Shown piece by piece: positions 34,627-43,763 of a stretch of DNA of 64,000 nucleotides. The position numbers and the translations under genes were made by a program. The DNA comes from Collinsella ureilytica (GTDB taxonomy: Bacteria > Actinomycetota > Coriobacteriia > Coriobacteriales > Coriobacteriaceae), in the NCBI RefSeq assembly GCF_019795105.1, contig NZ_JAIMFO010000004.1:124001-188000 (forward strand), read 5' to 3'. Within the stretch, counting starts at the first letter, position 1. Each line of letters begins with the position of its first letter. A model generated the notes under the pieces. It was not told the origin of the DNA, did no database searches, and worked only from the letters and a program-made list of their open reading frames with translations.

Positions 34627-36151
34627 CTTGCGTCTCCTTTTCTAGAAGATCAAAACGTTCAAGCACATCAGAGCTCATATAAACAAGAGGTACATAGCAG
34701 GTAGGCACAAAGGTGCTTAACGCTTTTGAGCGCGCTTCTTCTAGTGTTTGATATGCGCCGCAAGCAATCAGTTGGCTCAAAATATTGCCTATCGCAGTAG
34801 CCTCAACTGGCCTCGCACATATACGCCTACCTGTTGCATCTGCAACTGCCTGACAAAGAACTGGATTCTGAGAACCGCCTCCAATGAGACGAATGGAGGT
34901 CAAGGTTCGATGAGTAATGCTCTCGATTGCTTCTATGACCTTGCGGTATGTCAGCGCTAGACTGTCATATACGCAACGGAAAAGCGACCCAATTACCTGG
35001 TGAGATACATCTTCACGTGTAAAGTGCACGATTAAACCCGTTTGTTCAAGGATGCGGTTGAGTACATTCTGAGCAGTTGCAAACGCTGGATCCTCAGTAT
35101 CAATAAGATATGCAAAAGGTTCTACATCAGATGCAGCCTGAGCAATTTCTTCCCAGGTAAGATTTCTTACAGCCTGTTCCATGAGTTCGCGACGTAACTG
35201 CTGAGCAATCCAAAGACCGGTGCAGTTTTTGAGCAATAAAATCGAGTCATCTGCCCCGAGCTCATTGCTCAAACCAGCCTGTTGAGCCTCAGACGTTAGT
35301 ACAAGCTCGTCCAAAACCGTTCCAATGAGCGACCATGTACCACAGGAAATAAATGCATCATGAGGGTCAAGGGTAAGCGCTGCCACTGCACTAGCCGTAT
35401 CGTGCCCGCATACCCGCACGACAGGCAAGCCTGCTGCCGGTAAATCGCTGCTTATGCAACCAACAGTCACGCCAGCTTTACCAATTGTTGGAAGGAGGTG
35501 CTTCTTTATTCCAAAACGATCAGCCACCATGTTTGACCATTGCACGTTTGAATTCTTAAGTATCTGTGACGTAGAGGCAATACTCGGCTCTGTACCGCAG
35601 ATGCCAGTCAGACCCCAAATTAAAAGATCGGGCATAAAGAGGATTTGCTTCGCGCGATCAAGCAATTCACTCTCATCACGTTTTTGCGCGACGAGCTGAA
35701 ACAACGTATTGATATCGAGTGGCTGAATACCAGTCTCCGCATAGATGTCCTCGAGCAGGCCTGCTTCAGCACACCGTGCAGCTACTCCCTGCATGCGGAC
35801 ACTTCGGTAATGCACTGGATTAGCAAGCAGGGAATTATCTGCACCAATGAGGCCATAGTCAACACCCCATGTATCAATGCCTACGCTTGTGAGTTCAAAT
35901 CGAACCTGTGCCTGTGCTATCCCAACCTGCACTTCTTTCAGAAGATGCTCAAAGTCCCACTGCAAAGGCTGTACACCCGCGACCGGACCATTCTCAAAGC
36001 GATACACTTCTTCGAGGCGTAATACCTGATTAGCACCAAGGCTACCAACAATTGCGCGACCACCTGATGCGCCTAAATCAATTGCCAACACATGTATGTC
36101 AGATCCATCGCGAGGACTCAGATGCCCCACGATTTTGGACACGCTCCCCAT
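34619..36151 (-). CDS. fucK: L-fuculokinase (FGGY family)
   Basis: Phosphorylates L-fuculose at C1 with ATP. About 510 residues. The N-terminal ATP-phosphate motif is LAIDLGASGGRAIV. The substrate-site DTWGVDYG and the C-terminal RLIGGGSQNP are typical of the fuculokinase/rhamnulokinase branch. First gene of the operon. The start at 36151 has GGAG six bases upstream. ATGs at 36157 and 36202 are alternatives with poorer sites. Neighbouring fucI, fucU and fucA identify the substrate as fuculose. Confidence 0.92.
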   Translation of the reverse strand: MGSVSKIVGHLSPRDGSDIHVLAIDLGASGGRAIVGSLGANQVLRLEEVYRFENGPVAGVQPLQWDFEHLLKEVQVGIAQAQVRFELTSVGIDTWGVDYGLIGADNSLLANPVHYRSVRMQGVAARCAEAGLLEDIYAETGIQPLDINTLFQLVAQKRDESELLDRAKQILFMPDLLIWGLTGICGTEPSIASTSQILKNSNVQWSNMVADRFGIKKHLLPTIGKAGVTVGCISSDLPAAGLPVVRVCGHDTASAVAALTLDPHDAFISCGTWSLIGTVLDELVLTSEAQQAGLSNELGADDSILLLKNCTGLWIAQQLRRELMEQAVRNLTWEEIAQAASDVEPFAYLIDTEDPAFATAQNVLNRILEQTGLIVHFTREDVSHQVIGSLFRCVYDSLALTYRKVIEAIESITHRTLTSIRLIGGGSQNPVLCQAVADATGRRICARPVEATAIGNILSQLIACGAYQTLEEARSKALSTFVPTCYVPLVYMSSDVLERFDLLEKETQDA

Positions 36152-36233
36152 CTGCATCTCCGTTTCAACGAGTGGCAAGGTGATCCGTTCGATATACAGC
36201 AAAACTCCAGGTCAAGAGCATTCACTGTAAATT

Positions 36234-36259
36234 GTAACCGGTTCAACTTGAATCGGTTA
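36234..36259 (-). promoter_or_regulatory. Double AACCGGTT-type operator before fucK
   Basis: TGTAACCG and CGGTTACA form an eight-base inverted repeat across this site. It contains AACCGGTT (36236-36243) and AATCGGTT (36251-36258), 15 bases apart. The same octamer lies upstream of the LacI gene. The site is 83 bases before the fucK start, suited to block or overlap its promoter. Confidence 0.7.
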
Positions 36260-36478
36260 CAGTTATATCGCAGAAAGCTTAATTGCATATGTCGAGAGAA
36301 ATTCTTTACCGCCAGCGGCTAGTTTTTGTCAGCGAACGGTAATCGGGGATCAAAATGAGCGCTGTGCCCAATCTTGTATTACCTGTAAATAGCGAGATGC
36401 TTACATAGACCACGTAAAGAATCGCACATTGCCCCAGCAATCCCATGAAATATCGCAATTCAGCGTGGGAGACTGATC
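36260..36478. other. Noncoding region between lacB and the fucose operon
   Basis: With the operator to its left and a terminator to its right, this stretch holds no convincing open frame. It should contain the -35 side and upstream region of the leftward fuc promoter. No consensus promoter could be fixed. Confidence 0.4.
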
Positions 36479-36516
36479 AAAAGGAAGGCAGCCTTCACAC
36501 AAGAAGACTGCCTTCC
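36479..36516 (-). terminator. Terminator after lacAB
   Basis: On the leftward strand GGAAGGCAG and CTGCCTTCC (extended by TCTTC/GAAGG pairing) make a long hairpin followed by TTTTGATC, about 30 bases past the lacB stop. It separates lacAB from the fucose operon. Confidence 0.88.
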
Positions 36517-36548
36517 TCACGCAACAAAAGACATGGAGCTATACGCTA

Positions 36549-37076
36549 CTAATCGTGATACTCTCCACGATCCCATTTTGCCAAGATCTCATCAAAGAAA
36601 TGCGGATTGGCTTGCGCATCTGCATCCGCCTGATTCACAGCATCAATTTTTGCCACCAATGCATCGCGCTCAGGAGTTGGCTCATAGTCGGCCTCCAAAA
36701 AAGCAAGCATGATGTCTGCCATGAGGAACTCGCCCGTGATCTTACCCCCAAACCCAACGATGTTGGCATTGAGTTCACGACGAGCATATAGAGCGCTCGT
36801 CATATCGCGCACCAGGGCACAACGAGCACCCGGAACCTTATTGACCGCATTCGTGATGCCAATGCCCGTACCACAAAGCACAACACCAAAATCAGCACGG
36901 CCACTGGCAACAGCCTCACCAACTGCTTTTCCAAAGAGCGGGTAGTGCGTGCGTGTGTGGCTATCGGTGCCGCAATCCAGCACCTCGTAACCTGCTGCTT
37001 CAAGACGATCATGCAAATAGATCTTCTCGTCGGTAACGATATGATCACAGCCAAGCGCAATAATCTTTTTGGACAT
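36549..37076 (-). CDS. lacB: Galactose-6-phosphate isomerase subunit LacB
   Basis: 175 residues of the RpiB/LacAB family: [46 protein letters not shown], and a C-terminal helix. The length (about 170) and the adjoining lacA mark it as LacB rather than ribose-5-phosphate isomerase B. With LacA it converts galactose-6-phosphate to tagatose-6-phosphate. LacC and LacD are not in this window. Confidence 0.88.
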   Translation of the reverse strand: MSKKIIALGCDHIVTDEKIYLHDRLEAAGYEVLDCGTDSHTRTHYPLFGKAVGEAVASGRADFGVVLCGTGIGITNAVNKVPGARCALVRDMTSALYARRELNANIVGFGGKITGEFLMADIMLAFLEADYEPTPERDALVAKIDAVNQADADAQANPHFFDEILAKWDRGEYHD

Positions 37077-37085
37077 AACTTCCCC

Positions 37086-37514
37086 TTACGCCATTGCATT
37101 GAGCATATCGACACGAACCTGATGGCGACCGGCGGCATAATCTGCCCGCAAAAACTCACGCACAATACGCTTTGCGACCTCAGCTCCAACCACCTGAGAG
37201 CCCAGACATACCAAACGCGAGTTATTATGCTCTCGTGTCATGTAGGCGCTGCGCTCATCTGAGATATTCGCAGCAACCATACCCTTCACTCGGGTAGCAA
37301 CCATATAGCTGCCAACACCATACGCATCAAATGCAAAACCAAGCGAGTCCTCATGTTCAAGAAGATCATGAGCTGCAGCTACTGCCCCATCAACAAAATC
37401 AGCGGCAGGCGCTTCAGAAAGATCTACAATCTCATGACCGTCTTGGATAAGCACCTCTTTAAGGATTTCCTTCAGTGGCATGCCCTTGGCATCGGACGCA
37501 AGTACAACTCTCAT
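37086..37514 (-). CDS. lacA: Galactose-6-phosphate isomerase subunit LacA
   Basis: 142 residues. MRVVLASDAKGMPLKEILK opens a RpiB-like fold in which the usual catalytic Cys loop is replaced by AFDAYGVGSYMVATRVKG, as in LacA. The ATG at 37514 has AAAGGAG upstream. It is the first gene of lacA-lacB, nine bases before lacB. It feeds the tagatose pathway and would handle galactose entering as galactose-6-phosphate, consistent with a glycan locus next door. Confidence 0.88.
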   Translation of the reverse strand: MRVVLASDAKGMPLKEILKEVLIQDGHEIVDLSEAPAADFVDGAVAAAHDLLEHEDSLGFAFDAYGVGSYMVATRVKGMVAANISDERSAYMTREHNNSRLVCLGSQVVGAEVAKRIVREFLRADYAAGRHQVRVDMLNAMA

Positions 37515-37729
37515 ATCCGCTCCTTTGCAGCAGTGTACTTTTAGGCGGTATGTAAGCAGAAACAAGTTTTCATTTCAATGGGTTCTCACGCGCGAGGCAC
37601 ATACACGACATCCCACAGCCCTCATGATCTCAACGTTCTATGAATCAAATTATGTTACGGTAGACGTATTGAATAACATCCTAGATAGGCGCGGGTCAGC
37701 TTATTTTTGCGCCAGATCGTGAGAGTCCT

Positions 37730-38551
37730 ATGACGAATGTGCTTGCCAGCTCAGCTACCCTACCAGCCCGATCTGAACTCACTCAGTATTGGGACACACG
37801 ATCAGAATCCTATTCCAACTATGTCCAAGATGAGCTCCATGACTGGAGACATATCGCCTGGAGAGATGCGCTTTTAAAGCGCCTCCCACCGCTTTGCAAC
37901 TCAGACAAGACACATACTCCACGCATTCTTGATCTGGGCTGTGGCCCTGGCTTTTTTGAAGTCATTCTTTCATCGGAAGGTTTTGAGATTGACGCCCTCG
38001 ATGGAAGTATGCCCATGCTTGCATGCGCTCAAAGAAATGTTGAGCGAGCAGGCGATATGAGCCGCACGCGATTTCATTACGGAGACGTCTCCGCTCTCCC
38101 CTTCCCTGATGCCTGCTTTGATGTTGTGATGTCGCGAAACGTAAGCTGGCTGCTCACCGATCCTAAAGCCACCTATAAAGAATGGCTCCGTGTCTTGCGC
38201 GTGGGCGGAAAGCTTCTCATTTTTGATGCCAATTGGTACGGTTACCTCGCCAATGAGTCTATGAATCAACAGCGTGCAAATGACCAGCTTGATGCCTCCG
38301 TGCTTGAGTGGAGCGACGATTCCTTTGCCAGCACTGATCAAGAAGCTCACTGTGAAGCCCTCGCACGCAGCCTGCCACTCACCTATGTTTCTCGCCCAAG
38401 CTGGGATGCAGAGATCTTGCCGCAACTCGGTTATTCCGATGTATGGATGGATGAAGGCTTTGCTCATGAGGTGTGGAACGAGGGTGAACTCGAATATTAT
38501 GCAACCTCACCACTTTTTGCTATCGAAGCCACCAAGGGCATGCAAGGATAA
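37730..38551 (+). CDS. Class I SAM-dependent methyltransferase
   Basis: 273 residues. The SAM-binding motif I is ILDLGCGPGFFEVIL. The acidic end of strand 2 is DALDGS. Motif II/III follow as LPFPDACFDVVMSRNVSWLL and LRVLRVGGKLLIFDAN. The N-terminal YWDTRSESYSNYV is common to small-molecule methyltransferases of the UbiE/tellurite type. No neighbour points to a substrate. It is divergent from lacAB. The SD (GAGAG) is weak. Confidence 0.78.
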   Translation: MTNVLASSATLPARSELTQYWDTRSESYSNYVQDELHDWRHIAWRDALLKRLPPLCNSDKTHTPRILDLGCGPGFFEVILSSEGFEIDALDGSMPMLACAQRNVERAGDMSRTRFHYGDVSALPFPDACFDVVMSRNVSWLLTDPKATYKEWLRVLRVGGKLLIFDANWYGYLANESMNQQRANDQLDASVLEWSDDSFASTDQEAHCEALARSLPLTYVSRPSWDAEILPQLGYSDVWMDEGFAHEVWNEGELEYYATSPLFAIEATKGMQG

Positions 38552-38854
38552 TCGCTGGGTGCATAATCCCTCGCGCGAACTGCACACTGAACGTCGGACG
38601 TGGTTGAAGCATGAGCGCTGCCGCTGCACAACCATGCCGCGCAGAACTGAGCAGGCGCGTACAAAAGCATGCCGCCAATCCCTCAGGTAGACATTGCGAT
38701 AGCTCCAAAAAAGAACAGTACAAGCAGACAAGTTCGGTCACCCTAACTTGTGCAACCACTCACAGAAGAAATGAATACGGCTGGTACAAAACTTTTATTC
38801 ACAGACTATACTTTAAACCCCCGTGGTGAGCCCCCAAGCCGACAAGGAGGAGCC
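38552..38854. other. Intergenic region before the TetR gene
   Basis: No credible gene is seen. It holds an inverted repeat (38728-38751), and TATACTTT near 38809 could be a -10 for the regulator gene that starts at 38855. Confidence 0.4.
38728..38751 (+). promoter_or_regulatory. ACAAGTT-N10-AACTTGT operator candidate
   Basis: A perfect seven-base inverted repeat upstream of the TetR-family gene, of a size typical for TetR-type operators. Probably autoregulatory. Confidence 0.45.
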
Positions 38855-39409
38855 ATGAACAGGCGATCGGCAGCCGTTGAGCAAACACGCCTCAATTTAC
38901 GTGAGGCGTTTTGGGAACTCTATTCAGAAAAGCCCGTTGAGAAAATTACAATCCGCGAGATTACCGATCGTGCAGGCTATAACCGTGCAACTTTTTATCT
39001 GCACTTTCGAGATGTATATGACCTGTTTGAACAAATAGAGCGCGAAATTTTGAACGAGGTTCGAGCTCTGGTAAACGAGCGCCTACTCAAAGATGATACC
39101 TTTGACCTCTCCCGCCATATGGGCTCAATCGTTCGCTTAGCGCAACACCACGAGCGCTATCTACCGCGCTTGATGGGGCCTTATGGAGACCCATCCTTCA
39201 TCCAGCAAATGAAGGTTATTTTAGCACCCCTACCTGACCGCTTTATTTTGCCAGCAGAAGGCCTTTCCGACCAAGAGCGATCAGTTTTGCGGGAACTCTA
39301 TCTTGCCGGACTCCTTGGAGCCATTAGTTCATGGCTTGCGCAAACCGAACGGATGCCTACCGCCGAGCTGGTGACCTTAATTGTTGCGGCACTACGCCCA
39401 CGCTGCTAG
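38855..39409 (+). CDS. TetR-family transcriptional regulator
   Basis: 184 residues from the ATG at 38855, which has AAGGAGGAG upstream. The N-terminal TetR helix-turn-helix includes EKITIREITDRAGYNRATFY and LHFRDVYDLF. The C-terminal domain with SSWLAQTERMPTAELVTL resembles the TetR_C_7/DhaS-like group. Neither the ligand nor the target genes can be deduced. The nearest genes are a methyltransferase and asd. Confidence 0.85.
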   Translation: MNRRSAAVEQTRLNLREAFWELYSEKPVEKITIREITDRAGYNRATFYLHFRDVYDLFEQIEREILNEVRALVNERLLKDDTFDLSRHMGSIVRLAQHHERYLPRLMGPYGDPSFIQQMKVILAPLPDRFILPAEGLSDQERSVLRELYLAGLLGAISSWLAQTERMPTAELVTLIVAALRPRC

Positions 39410-39500
39410 ATACGACACACCAATGGCCGCTCGCGCCCTTCGCTACCCTAACGTTGACGAGGCGTTGCCATCCGCAGGGTGTACCAAAGACCACTGAGAG

Positions 39501-39620
39501 CCCTTGCTACACCCTATCAAGCGCGATAAGGCAACTCACATCCCTTGCTACACCCTATCAAGCACAGTAGGGCAACTCGTGTACTTCTACTAACGCCTCA
39601 TCAAGCGCAATCAGCTCACA
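39501..39620. repeat. 41-bp tandem repeat, about three copies
   Basis: CCCTTGCTACACCCTATCAA begins a 41-base unit at 39501 and again at 39542. A third, degraded copy with ATCAAGCGCAATCAGCTCACA follows from about 39583. The tract lies between the TetR gene and the end of asd. It is a noncoding minisatellite. Confidence 0.8.
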
Positions 39621-39657
39621 CCGAGGTCTGTGAAAGCCTGTATGTCTTTGCTCGCTC

Positions 39658-40686
39658 CTACGAGCAAAGCAGCTTGGCGATCTGTACGGCGTTCGTAGCT
39701 GCGCCCTTGCGGATCTGATCCCCACAGCACCAGAAAGAAACCCCTCGCGCTTCATCAGGGTTCGAAAGATCCCGGCGCACACGGCCAACCCAAATAAGAT
39801 CCTGATCACTGGTATCAATTGGCATGGGGAAACGATCGTGAGCGTCTGCAGCTCCCAGATCATCTACAAGCTTTACCCCCGGAGCCTGATCCAAGGCTTC
39901 GCGAATCTCTTCAAGAGAGACGGCGCGCTCAAACTCAAGCGTAACGCTCTCTGAATGTGAACGAAGCACCGGCACGCGAACACAGGTGCAACTCACGCGC
40001 AACTCCGGCAAGTGCATAATCTTGCGACCCTCATCTTGCAGCTTCATCTCTTCAGAGGTATAGCCCGCATATTGCTCGCCGCCGATCTGCGGAATCAGAT
40101 TGCTCACGAGCTGCGCTGCAAAGGCCTGAGGAGCGGGCATGGAATCTCCGCCAACCAAAGCCTTCATCTCCGCCTCAAGCGCTGCCATACCTGGCTCACC
40201 AGCTCCGCTCGCTGCCTGATAGGTAGACACAATCATCCGCGAAACGCCTGCAAGCTTATGCAGCGGCCAGGTTGGAACTAAACCAATGATGGTGGCACAG
40301 TTGGGATTGGCAACAATGCCTTGATGCCACGAAAGGTCGTCTGCATTAATCTCAGGAATAACAAGCGGTACCTGGGGATCCATGCGAAAAGCATGTGAGT
40401 TATCTACAGCCACCGCGCCTCGACGAACCGCTTCAGGCAAAAGCTCGCGAGCAATATCATCACCTGCTGCGCCAAGCACCAGGTCGCAACCATCAAAGGC
40501 TTCAGGCTTGGCTTCTTGAATTGCTACTTCTTTTCCCTGAAACACTACAGTTTTACCGACGCTGCGCGCACTTGCCAAAGGCCTCAGCTCACCTACTGGC
40601 ACCTCTTGCTCGGCAAGGCACGCAAGCATCTGCGTACCAACCGCACCCGTTGCTCCCAAAATAGCTACCGTCAACGCTTTGTTCAT
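39658..40686 (-). CDS. asd: Aspartate-semialdehyde dehydrogenase
   Basis: Reduces aspartyl-phosphate to aspartate-4-semialdehyde, the branch point to lysine/diaminopimelate, threonine and methionine. 342 residues. NADP motif GATGAVGTQML; catalytic cysteine in NPNCATI; substrate-binding motif HSESVTLEF. SD AGGAGG. It follows ask on the same strand, 38 bases apart. It provides the substrate for dapA. Confidence 0.95.
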   Translation of the reverse strand: MNKALTVAILGATGAVGTQMLACLAEQEVPVGELRPLASARSVGKTVVFQGKEVAIQEAKPEAFDGCDLVLGAAGDDIARELLPEAVRRGAVAVDNSHAFRMDPQVPLVIPEINADDLSWHQGIVANPNCATIIGLVPTWPLHKLAGVSRMIVSTYQAASGAGEPGMAALEAEMKALVGGDSMPAPQAFAAQLVSNLIPQIGGEQYAGYTSEEMKLQDEGRKIMHLPELRVSCTCVRVPVLRSHSESVTLEFERAVSLEEIREALDQAPGVKLVDDLGAADAHDRFPMPIDTSDQDLIWVGRVRRDLSNPDEARGVSFWCCGDQIRKGAATNAVQIAKLLCS

Positions 40687-40724
40687 GATGCCTCCTGCTC
40701 ATGTAATGCTTAACTGAGCGACGC

Positions 40725-42101
40725 TCAAATACCCGGATGTGAAGCCGCTTCCTCGCGCCTGAGGTCAGAGAGCTCCAAGATATGATCTCCGTCAGAAAAC
40801 GCGCTATAGATTGCCCGAATTGCGCGGTCAAAATCTTCATCACGCACGCCAACAATGATGTTGATCTCATCTGAGCCCTGAGCAATCATACGAATTGAAA
40901 TACCCTCCTGGCCAAGAGCTGCAAACAAAGAGCCAGAAACTCCGGGCCTACCCACCATATTACGGCCGACCGTAGAAATTAATGCCAGACCATCAGCCAC
41001 CTTAATTTCATCCGGGCTCACTTCAACTTTAATATCAGCCACAATCGCCCAAAGATTATCGCGAACATCTTTGCCCTGAACTACCACGGCAAATGAGTCA
41101 ATACCAGAAGGAATATGCTCCACGCTCACCCGGTAGCGCTCAAAGATCGAGAGCGTCTTGCGCAAAATGCCAACTTCGTCGCACATATGATTTTTCATAA
41201 CATGGATGGCAACAAAGTCGCGCTTACCGGTAATACCCGTAATGATAGGCTCGGCATCGGTGCCACTCTCGGTCTCGCTAATAATCGTACCGGGATCTTG
41301 CGGGCGGTTCGTATTTTTAATAACAATGGGAATGTCTGCATCGCGCACCGGAAAGATTGCCTCTTCATGCAGTACTGAGGCACCCATGTACGAAAGCTCA
41401 CGCATCTCAGAATAGGTAATACGCGCAATGGGTTCCGGCCGCTCCACAATACGCGGATCGGCTGATAAAAAGCCTGAAACATCCGTCCAGTTTTCATACA
41501 GATCTGCTTTTAGGCACTTCGCCAAAATTGAGCCAGAAATGTCTCCGCCGCCACGATCGAGCAACTTAATCTGACCATCACGCGTAGCACCATAAAATCC
41601 GGGCAAAACAAAGCCGCCCTTTGGGGCTCGCTCACGCAACAGCTCCTCGGTGCGACTCATGGACAGACGCCCGTCATGGTGAAACACAATTACATCGGCA
41701 GCATCCAAAAATGGAAGGCCCAAATACTCAGCCATCAGCTGGGCAGTAAAGTACTCTCCGCGAGAGACTAATACCTCGGTCGGAAGCATCCCTGAGCGTG
41801 CCTGGTTTGCAAAGGTAGCAAACTCTTCACGGATGGGATAAGAAAGCCCGAGCTCATCGGCAATATCAAAGTAACGACTTCCAATATCTTCCAGCAGATC
41901 ATCACAGGATACGCGATACTCAACATGGGCATTTACCAGATAGAGCAGGTCGGTAACCTTAGAGTCTCCCTTTCCCCGTCGGCCACAGGCAGACACCACG
42001 ACGCGGCGACGAGCTGGATCAGAATCGATAATCGATTTGATCTTGCGGAAATGCTCGGCATCGGCAACTGAGGAGCCACCGAATTTGCTGATCTTGATCA
42101 T
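40725..42101 (-). CDS. Aspartate kinase
   Basis: Phosphorylates L-aspartate, the entry to the aspartate family. 458 residues, a monofunctional long form: KFGGSSVADAEHF at the N-terminus, GRGGGD-type LLDRGGGDISG, a kinase core to about residue 290, then two ACT domains (MKNHMCDEVGILRKTLSIF and VSGSLFAALGQEGISIRM) for feedback inhibition. SD GAAAGG. It reads divergently from thrC, so the two share a control region of about 95 bases. Confidence 0.93.
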   Translation of the reverse strand: MIKISKFGGSSVADAEHFRKIKSIIDSDPARRRVVVSACGRRGKGDSKVTDLLYLVNAHVEYRVSCDDLLEDIGSRYFDIADELGLSYPIREEFATFANQARSGMLPTEVLVSRGEYFTAQLMAEYLGLPFLDAADVIVFHHDGRLSMSRTEELLRERAPKGGFVLPGFYGATRDGQIKLLDRGGGDISGSILAKCLKADLYENWTDVSGFLSADPRIVERPEPIARITYSEMRELSYMGASVLHEEAIFPVRDADIPIVIKNTNRPQDPGTIISETESGTDAEPIITGITGKRDFVAIHVMKNHMCDEVGILRKTLSIFERYRVSVEHIPSGIDSFAVVVQGKDVRDNLWAIVADIKVEVSPDEIKVADGLALISTVGRNMVGRPGVSGSLFAALGQEGISIRMIAQGSDEINIIVGVRDEDFDRAIRAIYSAFSDGDHILELSDLRREEAASHPGI

Positions 42102-42197
42102 GACGGGAAGGTTACCTTTCTCGGTCGGCCGGACATGAACGCGGCAGTTGGGATACCATGTGCACGACGCATCACTTCCGGGCGGAGGAGCAGCTCT

Positions 42198-43754
42198 ATG
42201 GCCTCATATCATAGTACACGGTCGTCGTCTCATACCTGCTCAAGCAGGGAAGCCGTACGACAGGGTCTCGCACCAGACGGCGGACTCTATGTCAGCGATT
42301 CCTTAGGTCAGACAAAAATCGACGTCAAAGGCCTTGCGAACCGCTCATACACAGACCTTGCTCGCGAAATTATTGCTTTGTTGCTACCTGATTACACAGC
42401 GGATGAAATTGCTGCATGTGTGGATGAAGCCTATACGAATACCTTCTCAAGTCCCGAGCTCACGCCAATTCATCGCGTGGGTGAGTTGGCCGATAGTGAG
42501 GCGCCGCTATACTCTCTTGAACTGTTCCACGGCTCCACCAGCGCCTTCAAAGATGTTGCCCTACAGATGCTTCCTCGCTTAATGGCGCGTACTACTCCTG
42601 TTCCTGCCAAGACGGTACCGGGCGACATGCCAGAGCAGCGCTCATCCGAAGCTCCGACTGAGCGCATTATGATCGTAACTGCCACCTCGGGAGATACCGG
42701 AAAAGCAGCGCTTGCCGGTTTTGCTGATGCTCCTGGCACCGGAATTTGCGTCTTTTATCCCGAAGGTAAGGTAAGTCGCGTTCAAGAGTTGCAAATGACC
42801 ACGCAACAAGGCTCGAATGTAGCGGTCTCTGCCGTGCGCGGCACCTTTGATGATGCCCAAAGTGCCGTTAAGGCCATCTTTGCCGATACCGAGCTTGCCG
42901 AGCGCTTGCGCGCAGAAAACATTGTGCTATCGAGCGCGAACTCGATCAATATAGGTCGCTTGGTACCTCAGGTTGTCTACTACTTTGCCGCCTATGCCCA
43001 ACTGGTACGAGCAGAAGCAATTAAGCCAGGAGATGCGGTTGAGTTCTGCGTTCCTACCGGCAATTTTGGTGATATTTTGGCAGGCTACTATGCGCGTGAG
43101 CTTGGCCTTCCTATCTCGCAACTCATCGTAGCGAGCGATCGCAACAATGTCTTGGCAGATTTTTTAGCAACGGGCACCTACGATCGTCGGCGTCCCTTTT
43201 TTACCACCAGCTCTCCCAGTATGGATATCCTCATCTCCTCAAATTTGGAACGCATGCTCTATTACCTCTCAGATAACAACTGTGAGCTTGTAGCAGACCT
43301 GATGGCAAAGCTGCAACATGACGGCGTCTATGCGATTCCAGAAGAGCTTTTGGTAAAAATTCGCTCAATTTTTTCTGGTGGCTGGGCAAGCGAAGAAGAG
43401 GTTGCACACGCAATTCGTGATTGCTATGAGCGCTTTGGCTATTTGATTGATCCGCATACTGCCTGTGCCTACCACGTACTCACCCAAACTCAGGCTAACC
43501 AGTCAAGCCGCGCACGCATCATGCTTGCAACCGCGAGCCCATATAAATTTCCACGCGCAGTAGCTGCGGCTCTTGGTCTGCATGTTTCTGAAGATGATTT
43601 TGAGTGCATGAAGGCCGTTGCCGCCAAAACAGGCACCGAAGCTCCTAAGGCCTTAGCTGAGCTTGCCACAGAGACTCCACGTTTTCACGATGTGCAAGAT
43701 ATCGACCAGCTTGGAGCCTATGTTGAGCAGGCTGCACGGATGCTGGATGCATAA
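42198..43754 (+). CDS. thrC: Threonine synthase
   Basis: Converts O-phosphohomoserine to threonine with PLP. 518 residues, the long bacterial/fungal-type form. The PLP lysine is in HGSTSAFKDVALQML and the phosphate loop in VTATSGDTGKAAL. PTGNFGDILAGYYA is also typical. Start: the ATG at 42198, seven bases after GGAGGAG. An upstream in-frame ATG at 42135 has no SD. It is followed nine bases later by thrB. Homoserine dehydrogenase is not in the window. Confidence 0.95.
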   Translation: MASYHSTRSSSHTCSSREAVRQGLAPDGGLYVSDSLGQTKIDVKGLANRSYTDLAREIIALLLPDYTADEIAACVDEAYTNTFSSPELTPIHRVGELADSEAPLYSLELFHGSTSAFKDVALQMLPRLMARTTPVPAKTVPGDMPEQRSSEAPTERIMIVTATSGDTGKAALAGFADAPGTGICVFYPEGKVSRVQELQMTTQQGSNVAVSAVRGTFDDAQSAVKAIFADTELAERLRAENIVLSSANSINIGRLVPQVVYYFAAYAQLVRAEAIKPGDAVEFCVPTGNFGDILAGYYARELGLPISQLIVASDRNNVLADFLATGTYDRRRPFFTTSSPSMDILISSNLERMLYYLSDNNCELVADLMAKLQHDGVYAIPEELLVKIRSIFSGGWASEEEVAHAIRDCYERFGYLIDPHTACAYHVLTQTQANQSSRARIMLATASPYKFPRAVAAALGLHVSEDDFECMKAVAAKTGTEAPKALAELATETPRFHDVQDIDQLGAYVEQAARMLDA

Positions 43755-43763
43755 AGGAGCCCT

